Shown here one piece after another: positions 11,560 through 23,570 of a stretch of 64,000 nt of DNA. The position numbers were made by a program, and so were the translations under genes. The DNA comes from Pycnopodia helianthoides. Lineage: Eukaryota > Echinodermata > Asteroidea > Forcipulatida > Asteriidae. The notes below the pieces were generated by a model that was not told the origin of the DNA, did no database searches, and saw only the letters and a list, made by a program, of their open reading frames with translations. The stretch spans positions 13,983,564-14,047,563 of the forward strand of contig CM063259.1 in the NCBI GenBank assembly GCA_032158295.1. The letters run 5' to 3'. The first letter of the stretch is position 1, and the number at the start of each line of letters is the position of its first letter.

Positions 11560-12400
11560 TGGGGAACTTTGAATTTTTTTGAAAAAATAAAAAATAACAC
11601 TCAATAAGTGAGCGATGGCGTCACGCAGAGTTAAAATACATCGTTCAATGTTACCCTTTAAGTTGCTGCCACCTAGCGTCCACGAAAGTCACCCATTGGG
11701 CCGCTCACAAAACTTCACTCATGGAGAGATTTAATATTTGCGTGTGTTTATCGGAAACACACTGCACAACGAACAAACAAGCAAGAGAGCAAGCGAAAAC
11801 AAACAACAACAACAAAATGATTCAAATGTGTTGAGGAGTTTCACGCTTTAGTTAAATAAATACTGACTATGATAAAAACTGGTCTTCCTCTCAACGGGGG
11901 GGGGGGGGGTTGAAGGAATACAGTATTTTGATATCTTTGTTGGTATCATATAAAATTTGAAATGGTCATTACTTGACTAAATTCAAGGTTATTATAATAG
12001 TGGTAAGTAATTAAATAACAAGAGTGTTTCTTAAGTTCCAATTCTATGATTTAAGATGGATAAATGGTCATACATTTTTTTCCGTAGAAGATTTTAGACT
12101 TTATGGGCACCCAAACTAAACGACAGTGTAATTATTGTGTAGTCACCGCAGTCAAAATATAGGTAATTCAAAATTGCTGCAACAAGATCTCTACAACGAC
12201 AATTTCTTCATGAATAAAAGATTGTTCTCTTAAAATTCATTCAAACTGCTTTTTTGTTTTTAACCCAACACTTATTTTTGTTTACCTTCAGCCTACTTTG
12301 TGTTATGTGTATGCAATATAGGTAAAGTTATGTATAAATGAAAGTAGTATACGAGATTGTTGTAATGTAGTGAATAAAGTATTTTATAAACGTAAGCTTC
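11560..12400. other. Gene-poor flank downstream of the TRIM-NHL gene
   Basis: The stretch contains a G13 run near 11898 and AT-rich sequence. The 3' UTR of the minus-strand gene at 12402 must lie here, but I see no unambiguous AATAAA on the minus strand close to the stop. Confidence 0.4.
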
Positions 12401-12401
12401 A

Positions 12402-15400
12402 TTACGTCTTGAAGACCTTCACGGCTTCGTTGCCGTAATCGACAACAACCACCTTTCCGTTCTCCGTAACAGCTACCCCGATGGGGTACTGAAGCGCGTC
12501 CGCGTCGCTGTCCAACCTCCGTAAAAAGCATCCCTGCTGGTCAAACATTAAAACCCTGTTGTTCCAGTCGTTGCAGACGATGATGTTATCGTGGGTGTCG
12601 ACCGTCAGCCCCGTGAGGTACTTCAGTTGCCCCTCTCCCTCGCCCGTCGAGCTGAACGCCGCCACGAAGTCGCCCTCGGCGTTGAAGATTTGCACGCGGT
12701 GGTTCTCCCTGTCCGAGACGATGATTTCATCCGTGCTGTTCACGTCGATGGCGATGGGACAGCGGAACTCTCCAGTGGCCTTACCGTAACCACCGATGTC
12801 TTTACGGTACCGGAGGTCACTGTATTTTGCAAGAAAAAAAATTGTAAACATTGGCGTCGGAAAGTGTCGTCCAGGGAATTAAGTACAACATTATTGGGGG
12901 TAGTTATGTTTAAAATATAGTGCGCCACCAAGAGGTTGGGTAATTTTTAAAACATTGCACGTAATCATAGTATACCCACATACCTATACATAGAAAACTA
13001 TTCCTTTATGTGAACTCGATCTTACAGTTAAATTGTTCACTTTTCCCATGATGCACTTTCAAAAACGGGGTCTCAAAGACAAACTATTGGTGGCGCACTA
13101 TATTGTGATTCTGCCGAATTGATTCAACCAATACCAAAAAGAAGATCACTTCAGAGCCCAATTCCATAAAGCTGTTTTTAAGCGGAAAAACAAAACAAAT
13201 TGGAGACTGTCTTAGCTATGCAAAAAACAAATCTGACGGTGCACCAGTCACAACGATGAAATCTTACTGGCATTTTGGCTGGTAATCTAATTCTTCTACA
13301 GAGTTTCTGTTAGTATTTTCGATGCTTAGCAAAGTTTTTTGCTGCTTTTCAGAAGCTGGGACTTGGATACATGACCATTAAAGGGATAAAACATAATATT
13401 AGCAAAAAGCTCTTGGCGAGGGTTCACCCGGATGAGCACACCAGTGTCGACCCGGGCACTAATCGAGCGCACCCAATGTTGACGCAACTATACAAAACGC
13501 ATTTACCTTAAGCGTATACGCGAGCACAAGTGCGTCCCAGTAATAACTGCGTAAATCATATTAAAAAAAAAAAATGATCTCAAATTGACTGGTCTGTAAG
13601 TGCATGAAGTCATTTACAATACCTGTCATAGATATGGACTCGATGAGTTCCGTGGTCCGCAATGAAGATATTACCAGTACTGTTGACTGCCACACCGCAC
13701 GGCCGACGTAGCTCCGTGGTGCCAAAACGCCGCAACAGTTGCCCATCTCGCGTGCATAGAAGAACCTGATACCACACAAAAAGGTACATTTTTGGGGATA
13801 ATAAAAAAGGGATTCAACCTTAGGGAATGATTTAAATTATACTTTTAGTAAAACCACGAATAATGAGATTTGTAACTGCAGCAGAGAAATTTTGCAAAGA
13901 CTTCGAAGATTTGTATTGTGAAGAGGGTAACATGATTTTTTTGTTTAGCTTTTGGGTGCGAACATAAGCAATTTCCCGAAAAAGATAAAGGCCCTTTTCG
14001 AAACCAGGGCTTGGGAATGGGCTTGGGCTCAGGCTCCGTCCGCCTAATTGAAGGCCCGTATAGAAAGTGCACGTATTCTAAACAACTGACGGAGCCCAAG
14101 CCCAAGCCCAACCCGTGGTTTCGAAAAGGGCCAAAGTACCGAGTCGAGGGTTCGAAACGTTGCGACCTCACTTGCTTCTCAGAACAACTTCCTGTTAAAA
14201 TATATCATCATTTATGGTTGTATTAATCCAAACTATAAGTTCTTAGTATTTGCTTTTCAGTTTGTGTCCACGTCTTGAAGAGTCATTTACGGGCTGTAAT
14301 TGGAGTGCTTCGCTAAGTTAAGGGTGACGAAGTTTTATGAACAAAAATGTTCGTACATACTTGTTTATTTATATGATCTGTGACAAGTATGTTTTCTTCG
14401 TCGCCAACTAATGTGAGACCCAATGGTTCAAACTTGCTCGGGAAGTTAGGGAAGTTTAACTGTTTCCGGTGGTTGCCGTTGAGGTCAAAGATCCGTATGC
14501 AATTGTTTCCGGTGTCAGCCACAAAGACGTCACCATTTCTCCGTGACACAGCCACGCCCCACGGCTCCCGTAGTTTCGTGATGCAGCCTCCAGCTCCGAA
14601 CTCCAACACCCTCCGGGCCGTTTTGACGACGGCGATATCAAACGGACTGCCGGTGACTTGCCGCCCGAAGACGGCCACGGAGAGCCGGTGTCGACCTTTG
14701 CAGTTGGACCTGAAGACGATGTCGTACGTGCCGTCCTCGTTGTCTTTTACTCTCGCGATCCCGACTTCACCGGACGGTGAGCACAGTTTGGCACTGACTG
14801 CGGCGCCCCCGGTTATAACTGCATTACCCACTGCGTCTTTGGTCTCCAGGCAGAAGCATACGTCTTCACCGAGTAAAACCTCACCGGGGAGCACTACCTC
14901 AGATTTCAGACCAGACTGTGACGCAATAGCTGGGTGACAAAAAATATGCCCCAGAACCAAACATCTGCTCATGTCTGCTTGTCCGTTTACAAACCCAATG
15001 TGGCCATTTTCCTCTAATTTGGTGGCGACCTCGGTTTCGATTGTGTCCTTCATTTTTTGGGTTGTTTCTTTGTTGACGAACAGCAGTGCAGTGTCGTTTC
15101 CTTCGGAGAGTAGATTCTCAGTTACGCTACACACGCTGCTTGTCTTGTCGAGAACCTGTCAGAGCAAGGCAAGAAAGGCACAATTTTATTGCGTTAAATT
15201 ACGTGTTACAAGCTCAAACGGCGCCCTCACTTGCGTCAAAAAGCCAACGTTGTTTAGGCTACTTTCCTGGGCGAGTAATAACCCACAAAAAAATGTTTCA
15301 GAATGTACTGCTGTCGATCTCCAAAGAACGGCACTAAAGGGCCAAGTGTCCAAAGTGTGTCACACATGAACAGTTTTGATTCATGTCTTTTGAAACACAA

Positions 15401-16555
15401 GCAACTCTGAAATCGAGATGTCTTATTTGGACTTTCATCGAATTTTCGGGTCAGAATTGACCCAGATTCAGGTCCCATAAGGTCTGACCCATTTCTGGGT
15501 CAACATGATCCGGAATATGTGTCAAAATGACACAGAAGTGTGTCTAACTAGCGCAGAGTCCTGAAGTCAAAGTCCAAATTTTGTTTTTACCATCTGAGTC
15601 AGTCTGACCAATAATAAAGTCAGGTCCTCTGTGACCCGGAATCCGGGTTAATTCTGACCCAGGAGTTTTTTGAGTGTATTCTTACTTGTTGGACGAGCTC
15701 CGTCTCCGTGTTGAGTGCATCTCTCCTTGCAGTGAAACACTGGTCCAGTTCATCCACGGCTTGCTGCTCGTACCTCTCCAGGATCTCAGCCAGCCCCTCG
15801 GCTCTCTCCCTGATCTGCAACTCGGCACGGTTACGGTTGAGCAGAAGCTGTCTGTTGGTCTCCTTCAAGACACCCAAGTTATCCCTCAAGGTGTCCACAC
15901 GGCTCTTCGCTCGCTCCACGAGGCTGGTGAGGACGCCACGCCGTTGCTCGGCCGCCTCGTGCCGCTTGCGGTGCTTGTGCCGCGGCGGTCGGTGGATGGT
16001 CGCCCGGCATCTGTAGCAGATGGGCACGTCGCACGTCTCGCAGTACAGCTCAAACTGCTCCCCGTCGTGGGCAGTGCACAATTTCGCTGACTTGTCTAAT
16101 GAGTCCAGACGCACCAGCATCCCGCTAGTGTGGTACTCGTCCACCGTGGTGAGGCGGTGGCTGCGCGTCATGCGCAGCCTGCGGTGCGCGTTCGCACAAT
16201 CCACACACAAGAACTCGTTGCAATCAAAGCAGTGGTAGGCAGCCTCGTTGTCACATCCACGGCACGTGGGGGCGCTCGACGACACCCGTCGTTTCTGTTT
16301 GATAAAATCTATGATGCCGTTCACAAAGAAGTTATCCGCTAGGGAAGCCACGCCCCCATCGCCCATCGTGTACTCCTTGCGGCATATGGGACATGACAGT
16401 TTACCGTCATTCTTGTTGACCCAAAGTTGTAAACAGTTTGCGCAGAATGTGTGCTGACACGCAAGCACTTTGGGTTCTTTGAGGCGATCGATGCAAAGAG
16501 GGCATTGTAAGAACTGTCTGTCTAGTTCCTCGGTTCTTAGGACATTGGTAGCCAT
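12402..16555 (-). CDS. TRIM-NHL protein, TRIM2/TRIM3-like E3 ubiquitin ligase (four coding exons)
   Basis: Exons on the minus strand are 15686-16555, 14361-15155, 13623-13765 and 12402-12819. All junctions are GT-AG and the phases (0, 0, 2) join into 741 codons, close to the 744 of human TRIM3. The RING finger is complete (C18, C21, C33, H35, C38, C41, C55, C58). B-box 1 has C98, C101, C109, C112, C117, C120, H124 and H133. B-box 2 has C160, H163, C172, C175, C180, C183, H188 and H193/H195. A coiled coil follows at about 205-290, a filamin-type domain at about 370-466, and NHL repeats from about 475 to the end, spread over exons 2-4 (for example GNIFIADHGTHRVHIYD in exon 3). Family knowledge: RING E3 ligases whose beta-propeller binds protein or RNA. 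The substrate is unknown. The start is the first ATG, just before the RING. Nothing is broken. Which TRIM-NHL paralogue it is cannot be settled here. Confidence 0.93.
12915..13104. mobile_element. MITE in TRIM-NHL intron 3
   Basis: TATAGTGCGCCACCAA and TTGGTGGCGCACTATA are perfect inverted ends about 190 bp apart. TA at the edges would suit a Tc1/mariner-related MITE. It lies wholly in the intron. Confidence 0.65.
13155..13345. mobile_element. Degraded GGGCCCAATTTCAT foldback (family N) in TRIM-NHL intron 3
   Basis: It starts AGAGCCCAATTCCATAAAGC and keeps the middle segment GCATTTTGGCTGGTAA seen in the copy at 24449-24636. The right end has decayed. Confidence 0.4.
13990..14132. mobile_element. 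143-bp foldback in TRIM-NHL intron 2
   Basis: GGCCCTTTTCGAAACCAGGG is mirrored by CCGTGGTTTCGAAAAGGGCC, and inner arms (GGGCTTGGGCTC.. / ..GAGCCCAAGCCC) extend the palindrome. It creates open frames on both strands that are not genes. Confidence 0.75.
15430..15680. repeat. GGGTCAGAATTGACCC-type repeat (family G) in TRIM-NHL intron 1
   Basis: Short direct and inverted units of GGGTCA/TGACCC recur (TTCGGGTCAGAATTGACCC at the left, AATTCTGACCCAGGAGTTTT at the right). The right end stops about 5 bp short of the exon 1 splice donor at 15685. Relatives lie at 20755-21128, 32260-32515 and 53890-54100. Confidence 0.65.
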
Positions 16556-16589
16556 TTCAGATTGACGATTTTACTAGGCTTGTCATCTG
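16556..16589 (-). promoter_or_regulatory. Probable 5' UTR acceptor with a nine-codon upstream ORF abutting the TRIM-NHL start
   Basis: On the minus strand, TTTTTTTTTCAG is followed at once by ATG ACA AGC, a nine-codon frame that ends at TGA one base before the TRIM ATG. The polypyrimidine tract makes this a credible acceptor of a 5' UTR intron. If so, the second exon begins with this upstream ORF. The first exon and promoter are not identified. Confidence 0.4.
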
Positions 16590-16599
16590 AAAAAAAAAA

Positions 16600-19249
16600 C
16601 AACAACTAAGGTAAAATAATTGTAAAATAACATATTTAGCGTCCTGCCTTTTTAGAAAAAGGAAGGAGGTGGGCCCTTTTCTTTTTCAAATTTTTCAATA
16701 CAACCGGCCGGGCTATTTTTCAAGATGGTTGCCAGCTTTTTTATGTGTGTTTTTTGTGTGTGTGCTAAAGTCTACAAATACGATCTAATTTATTTCAAAA
16801 TATATTGTTTTGTCAGAGATCGTTAAAATTATCCTTAAAAAAATAAAATAAGGAGGCAGCCTCTAAAAAGAAAGTGTGAGTCCAAAACTAAAGGTTGCGT
16901 TCTCATACTGGTTGGGTACAAAAAGGTCAAAAGAACTTACCCTGGAGAAAAGTTAACTTATTCCTATATTCACAATATTCAGAACATAATGAGAATAATA
17001 TAACCAGTTCCTGGTTCACTTTTGCTATACTCTGAAGTACGTCTCAATAAATAATCAGTTTCTGGTTGCTATATTATTTCTATGGACGAATAAGGAACTT
17101 GCTCATTATGGTTCCACGGCCATTCTCTTTTACGGGCACATTTGATTATCAAGTCAGGGCCTTTTAATTAAACTAGCCCAGTCCTACCCTCAATCTGAAC
17201 CGCGTAAGCGCTAAGTGAATCTTGAACCATGAACTGAACCGAAAAACTTAATAAAATTATAATACAAAGATCCATGGCGTTGGTCTGAGCGAAAAACATT
17301 TCAGCAACATATTTTTTTTCGCCAACGCATTCCACGCCAGAATAAATTTCAAATATTAAAAAGTTTATTCCCGTGATATCAAACTAGTATAAATTGCGAA
17401 TGGCTGTCTCGTTTCTATTTTGACGAGCACTGGATTTAGTGCAATGCCTGATGATGTGAACGGGAAGGTATTTTGATGGGATCCAGAGGGTTTGACTCAT
17501 CGTAAAAAAAAAACCCGGACTGACAATTTGAGAACTGTAATATTAAACTCTGTGAAGTCAACTTAAAGGTTTTATGCATCTTTGGTTTGATATACCGCAC
17601 ACATAGATCCTTGTCATTTGATTGGTGGAAAACGCGTCACGTGGCATCCTTTATCTTGCCATGGATTTACTACCGCGACGCGTGACCCTCCAAAATTTAA
17701 TATAGGAGTCCTATATTTATAAATATAGGACGCTAGGGACAATTCGCAGCGTCGTTTCCAAAATAATCGTCCCCCCCCCGTTTGTCCCAACGAAACAAGG
17801 TCGTGACGAGGCGGACAAGGCTGGTTGTTACATGGAGTCCGTCCATGTTGTGTAGAATACATTTTCTGAAGAACTTTCAGAGTGTGGGCTGGTCGAGTTT
17901 TTTGTGTCTATTTTGTGTACTTTAGTGAACAAAGTATATCAATTTTACAATGATCTATGTGACTGTGTGTTATCATATATGAAACAAAATAATTATTCGC
18001 CCTCAAATAATTCCTGGTTACGGGCCTGCTTATGATACTATCATACCATCGTGATAGAGCATCTACTCTTCTTATCAAGCGAGCTGGATTTAGAACGGGT
18101 TATTTAGAACAGGGTATCATGGGCGCCATTTAAAGCGATGCGTTTTTGTTATACAACTAGTCGAATCGGGTGTGTTTTTGGAAGAGAAAACCCGTCGTGC
18201 TTAATGATGTCAAATTACACTATACTCATCTAAAGGGCATCTGTTGCCAACATTCATAAGGAAGAACGCACTGTTTGCACCAATTAAAAATATGTTGTTG
18301 CATCGTCTTGAAGTTATTTTGTCTTCTGAGGGTCAGTAGATAACAAATACCAAATTGTACAAACAATTGAGGAAACAAAAATCACTTCATTTCAGGAGGC
18401 TAGCTGTTTTTTGTTTATAGTAATGTGACCCCAAGGATTTGCGGGGGTCAAGTGGGGGTCAAACGCACTGGGGTCACGTATTGACACAGCTCTGAACAGC
18501 TCTAAACGTTGAGACAAGTGAAATTGGTCCTGTCTGTTTGCGTTGATTGAGGGTTATACACAAAATGAATCTGTTTGATTGAACAAATTAATTAGTTGTT
18601 AACTAATTAGTTATTTTGTGCTGTCGGCTATACAGCAGGGGTGTCATTGCGCAGGGTTTTAAATAAACTCAGCAGACAAATATTTACATGTAAACGTTAT
18701 TTTTTAGTCATGAGTTATTTATTTATTTATTTATTTATTAATTTGTGTATTTATTTTTTGTTGATTAATTTTTTTAATTTTATGAATTACATTATATTAT
18801 CATTTTGTTTTGCTGTACAAACATGTGTTACACTTTGTTTCCGTAATAGCTTCATGAAATCAAGCCCAGACTGTCTGATCTCCATTCTATCGTTGACACT
18901 AAATCTGGGGGTTCTGACGTCTAAATAGACTCATGCACAACGACAGACAGCCATAGAGATTATTATTATTATTCAACACTGTGTCACAGCAAGGAATTCC
19001 AGGATCGCGCGGCACGCCAGCTATGTGCAGGCCTGCGCTATGGCACGAGCGGGCTGACGTCCGCGTTTGCATCGGGTCGAGTGTTAAAGGGTGCTACAGC
19101 AAAAATGGAAATGAAAAAACGAGCTACCAAAATATTATACGTACTTTTACGTAATGGTTATACGTAGACAAATCCTTAAAACTGGTGATCCGTTAAACTC
19201 TGTCAAACATTCACTTCTTGAATTTGTGTTGACCTTTTGACCTGGAAGC
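16600..19249. other. Gene-poor stretch upstream of the TRIM-NHL gene
   Basis: It is mostly AT-rich with small palindromes (TTAATTAGTTGTTAACTAATTAG at about 18587, GTGACCCC...GGGGTCAC at 18425-18476), a (TTTA)n tract at 18717-18740 and a (TTA)n tract near 18960. No exon is supported. The promoter of the minus-strand TRIM gene should lie here but is not recognisable. Confidence 0.45.
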
Positions 19250-19691
19250 TTAAAGGAACATCACAGAATTGGTAACAACAAAACTTGTAAAATATACTTT
19301 GTGATCACAGATTTACATCAAACTTACACGGTCTAATGATGATGATGATAGTAGAAAACATCCCTTGAAATATTTCTGTCTGAAATGCCATATTTGATGA
19401 GAAATGAATAAACTAATTTTTCGATTGGAGTTTATCGCTCAGTGAGCGTTTTATTCATTTGTTGAATCTACATGATTTCATGCAAATGTGTAATTTTTGC
19501 ACTATTTTCTCGTGACCCAGATGGCCGATCGACCTCAAACTTCTACAGGTTTGTCAGTTTATGTATATGGTGGATTACATAAAGTGTTTACACTGCCAGC
19601 AACTATCATCATCATTAGACCGTGTAAGTTTGATGTAAATCTGTGATCAAAAAGTTTATTTTTTCTTACCAACTCTGTAATGTTCCTTTAA
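19250..19691. mobile_element. TTAA-flanked MITE, family B, rearranged into a foldback
   Basis: The first about 360 bp are a family B copy in reverse orientation. After GCCAGCAACT it switches to a second, forward copy of the same end (ATCATCATCATTAGACCGTG...). Both termini are thus the same family B end, so the last about 90 bp can pair with the first. Its edges are TTAA. Confidence 0.7.
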
Positions 19692-20754
19692 ATTGTTTGC
19701 ATTCAAATTGTACACATCATAAATGATAAATATTTTGTTGGATTCCTGGTTATAATTACAGGGTCATACCTTCAGATCTCTATTTTATAAACCGACTCAA
19801 ACTGATGAAGCCTTTTTTCCCACCATCATTTCAAATTAGTCCCTCTCCATGATGCATGCTCGCCAGACTAAACAAGAACTTCGCGTGTATCAACACATTG
19901 TGCCGTTATAACTCTATCCTGGAGAAACACTTACCGATAGCTGTCATAGGCGACCGTAGAAGCCATGCCAGTGTGTCAATGTATGTCAGGCCAAGTAACA
20001 CATTGAACTCCTTCACAATGAATGCAAAACTATAGAATGTTCCACGAGCAAGCTACACGTCTTCCATGGAGAACCAACTGACAACCAGTGCACGTATGAA
20101 CAGCACACGCTCTCTCCTCGGCTGTCCCATGGAGTGTAAATTCTCGAAGTATGTCCCACCTACAATCCATCACCAAGACACGTCCCTCCTCCATGTTTGA
20201 AATCTCGTGCGGACCCTCTACCTGATTATAAGATGGTTAACATGCTTGTCTGGCTCATATAAAACAAATTGGCCTATATTTAAACTTTGCTGGTATTTAT
20301 AGGTTCGCGTAAATGAACCCCACGCGATACGTCTTTTGACATGTGCTGTCGTATATCGCTGGTACCTTGCAAGGAGTTTATCCAATTATTTATCTTTACA
20401 AGGCTTGTCCCGTATGTTTGCGAATCCTGACATAACCCCAGTTTCCAGAAAATAAAACATCACTTGCTTACCTTAAAGCTACGATACATTGCAAAAATTT
20501 TCAGGGTTAGGTAAATCCTATAATTCTGTACAATTGGTCAAAATACAATTTCGGAAGTTGTGGTGGTCTTTAAAAGTTGGTATTGTGGGGAGGGACTTCA
20601 GAGTTTTCAGTAATCACACCATAAAACCAAACTGTGAAATGTAAACATTGTAGATAGAACTAATAAACTATATTTTGTGTTGGCTACTGAGTCAAAATTC
20701 AAAGAGTGTGATGTCAGTAGCTATTAACAGCAAATGCATGATCTAATGTGTACA
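19692..20754. other. Gene-poor stretch
   Basis: I see no domain, no conserved splice-bounded frame and no clear repeat. Confidence 0.4.
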
Positions 20755-21128
20755 CTGTGCCACATTCTTAACCCAGATTCGGGGTCCCATGGGGAGGGGG
20801 ATCTGGGTCAGGCTGACCTAGAAAGTGGCTAAAAATATGATTTTTTACTTAGATTCTTCTTCAGTTTGACGAATTTCGGGGTTATTTTGACACTGAAATT
20901 CAAAAATGGGTCAGCCCCCACGGGACCTGGGGTCGATTTCACCATACTCTTCCTAACTTAGGACTAGTCCTAGGCAATGCTAAGAGATAGGACTAGTCCT
21001 AAGTACTGATCCTAACTTAGGACTAGTCCTATCTCTTAGCATTGCCTAGGACTAGTCCGAAGTTAGGAAGAGTTTGGTGAAATCGACCCCTGGATCCGGG
21101 TCAGTTTCGACCCGGAAGTATTTAGTGC
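20755..21128. repeat. Family G repeat, split by a palindromic insertion
   Basis: GATCTGGGTCAGGCTGACC and GGGTCAGTTTCGACCCGGAAG are the parts of a GGGTCA/TGACCC-type repeat on either side of the palindrome 20929-21090. Confidence 0.5.
20929..21090. mobile_element. 162-bp near-perfect palindrome
   Basis: GGGGTCGATTTCACCATACT is mirrored by AGTTTGGTGAAATCGACCCC. The arms contain ACTTAGGACTAGTCCTA blocks, themselves palindromic, around a seven-base centre (TACTGAT, about 21004). It is a foldback MITE, class unknown. Confidence 0.75.
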
Positions 21129-21129
21129 G

Positions 21130-22027
21130 TAATATCACAATGGATAAATGGACAATCTCGGTCAGGTACCCTGTGCGCAGTAGCTCTATAAACACTGGTT
21201 TTCACTATCCCAAAAAGGGGTTCAGGCTGTTCTTCCTGCCTCGGTTTTGCAATAACGATTAATTGAAAATAAAAAAGATGGCCGCCTCCTGCGATGAAGG
21301 GTAACTTATAGAAGGTTGTAGGCCTATACATTGTTTTTGTTTTAACTCTCAGAGAGCTGTCGTTGCCTGAACATAGTAATACTATAGACCTTCCTATTAC
21401 AAGTTACAACGTCACAGCCTGAGTTTTTGCCAACCAAGGTTGGAAACTGAGGGAAGCCATAAATAGGTAGCCACAGTTTGTAACAAAGTTACAGAAATAT
21501 TCAAAAAATAAGGTTGAATTTGTTTGGAACGAAGCAACCAATCAATCACGGGATGTATTATCATTATTTTAAATAAAAGCTTGCAGATGTATTGAATTTG
21601 GTCATAATTATCTGTTAACACGATTGAATGCTTTGTCGTCACTCGGTCGTCTATGCCAACCAACGCGGTTTGTTTATCAACAATGGAGAGGTCTTTACAA
21701 CAACCGGAGAACGCTTGATTTACATCTGTGTCTGCTGTTGACGCCCTCATTGATGGCAATGGACACACTAAACAAATACAAAAATAATGCCAGAAAAGTG
21801 ACATAAACGTACGGATGGCAAACAGCACCAGTTCGACCAATGTGAAAGTTGCATCTCGCCGTGATACTCAAAATGGCTGCGCGCATGAATTCTCTCAGTG
21901 ATGACTTATGTACACCCATCATACTGATGTACCTCAGTGTTCCTGGTCGTACTTATGTCCGTGATGTTTAGCCGGCCAAAAAAAAAGTCCGAAGGCACAC
22001 CACACCAGCTTGCGCACAATGTGTGGA
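21130..22027. other. Gene-poor stretch
   Basis: Open frames at 21412-21840 and nearby have no recognised domain and no splice context. Nothing is supported. Confidence 0.35.
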
Positions 22028-22191
22028 TAGATGGATTGCAATACGCGTCATTGACCACCATTTTTGATGATTGTGCACGCGTGAAGAGCTATCATTGGCC
22101 GAGAGTCGTGCGTATAGCGCGTACACGCGTGCACTTTTCCATCGTTTTACATCAAAGATGGCGGTCAATGACGCGTATTGCAATCCATCTA
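22028..22191. mobile_element. 164-bp foldback MITE, TIR TAGATGGATTGCAATACGCG
   Basis: The inverted repeat extends over about 27 bp from each end (..CGTCATTGACC / GGTCAATGACG..). TA is at the edges. No longer target duplication is seen. Confidence 0.7.
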
Positions 22192-22394
22192 TTGGAGGAC
22201 TTAATTTTGTGCAGATACTTGGTGAGGATGTCTTTCACTGGTGTCTTTGGTGGCTACGGCTAGTAACTGTGATTCTATTAAGGGGTTAAAATAAACAACC
22301 GAACTGTCTAAAGTGTTGCCGCAGCCTAAGCCCAAGCCAAATTTTGTCAAGTTTCTAAGTTGGAAGTCGATTCTGAGTCAATCCTAACTGAGTA

Positions 22395-22680
22395 TTTATT
22401 GTCTGTCTTCGATTACAGGATACCAGCGAAGACCTGGCGCGTGACAGTCATCCCCACGAGTCCCATTGATGACGTCAGAGCCCATTCTTACTGTCAGACT
22501 AAAGATGATTAATGGTACAGCCTCTGCTCGTGAGGGCGACATTCGATCTTAATGTCGCCATAACATATTGGGGGAAAAGAGATTAAAAAAACACATTGGG
22601 AAAATTCTTTTATCAGCAGACCAGGTATGATAAGAATGCTCCTAGTGGATTGTGAAGTTAAAGGTTCAAAGAAATCATGG
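22395..22680 (+). repeat. Repeat shared with 36845-37160 and partly 46235-46300
   Basis: Shared blocks include GAAGACCTGG, GATGACGTCAGA, TCTTACTGTCAGACTAAAG and ATCAGCAGACCAGGT. It lies upstream of the first IFIT-like gene, and the second copy lies just past its duplicated 3' flank. It could be a dispersed repeat or relics of further locus copies. Confidence 0.5.
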
Positions 22681-22746
22681 TAAAGAGACCCCGAAAAGAC
22701 CCCAAAACTATCAAACCATGTCCAATTATTCAGACGGCAAGACACA

Positions 22747-22830
22747 CATAATAATAATAATACTAACTGGATTTATATAATGCCAAATTACCAAAGGACG
22801 CAAGGTAATAAAGGGGGAAAGAGAAAGAGA
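22747..22830. repeat. (ATA)n plus GATTTATATAATGCC... tail fragment
   Basis: A trinucleotide run followed by GGATTTATATAATGCCAAAT and ACCAAAGGACGCAAGG. The same module, as ATATATAAAGCGCCTTTTGC, is at 24930-24990. It looks like a common retroelement or MITE end. Confidence 0.4.
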
Positions 22831-23177
22831 AAAGAGAGTCTTGGGACCCTTCTTGAAGGACAAAATAGTCTGAAGACCGTTGCAGCAGTGTAAAAAAAGC
22901 TCTGTCACCGGCTCGTTTGCTTTGCAAGGGAGTACAGGCAGTCATGAATTTCAAAAAGTAAAGGGAGATCAATCTGGAGCACTGATATTTATATTGGCCA
23001 GAAGTGCCCTGCACGCCCCCCCCCCACCCCGAAAGAAAAATAGGGGAAACCCCTTGTGCCCCCAAAAAATTTCACCCTAGTTTCGGCGCTGTAGAGATTC
23101 TTCCAGTCGTATAAAAACCTAATAGCAAAATGGCCATAACTTCTCTAAGTTGTTTCTGTTTGACAATAAAAAATAAC

Positions 23178-23570
23178 TTAAAGGAACATTACAGAATTGG
23201 TTTTTGCTAACAAAACAGTTGCTGGCAGTGTGAGCACTTTATGTAATCCACCATAATACATAAACTGACAAACCTGTATAAGTTTGAGATCGATCGGCCA
23301 TCTGGGTCATGAGAAAATAGTGAAAAACCGATTACATTTGCATGAAATCATATAGATTCAACAAAATGAATAAAACGCTCACTGAGCGATAAACTCCAAT
23401 CGGAAAATTAGTTTATTCATTTCTCATCGAGTATGGCATTTCAGACAGAAATATTTCAAGGGATGTTTTCTACTATCGTCATCATTAGGCCGTGTAAATT
23501 TTATGTAAATCTGTGATCAAAAAGTATATTTTACAAGATTTTTCTCACCAATTCTGTAATGTTCCTTTAA
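23178..23570 (+). mobile_element. TTAA-flanked MITE, family B
   Basis: The ends are TTAAAGGAACATTACAGAAT and ATTCTGTAATGTTCCTTTAA, with the internal CGCTCACTGAGCG palindrome. It is non-coding. Confidence 0.85.

Noticed and set aside
13845..14226. Open frames on both strands in TRIM-NHL intron 2
   Set aside because: They are mirror images produced by the 143-bp foldback at 13990-14132.
14380..14937. 185-codon plus-strand frame
   Set aside because: It is the antisense shadow of TRIM-NHL exon 2, whose domains are unambiguous on the minus strand.
15620..15685. Extension of the first TRIM-NHL exon past ELVQQ
   Set aside because: The residues after VQQ come from the intron beyond a perfect GTAAGA donor, and the next exon joins in phase.
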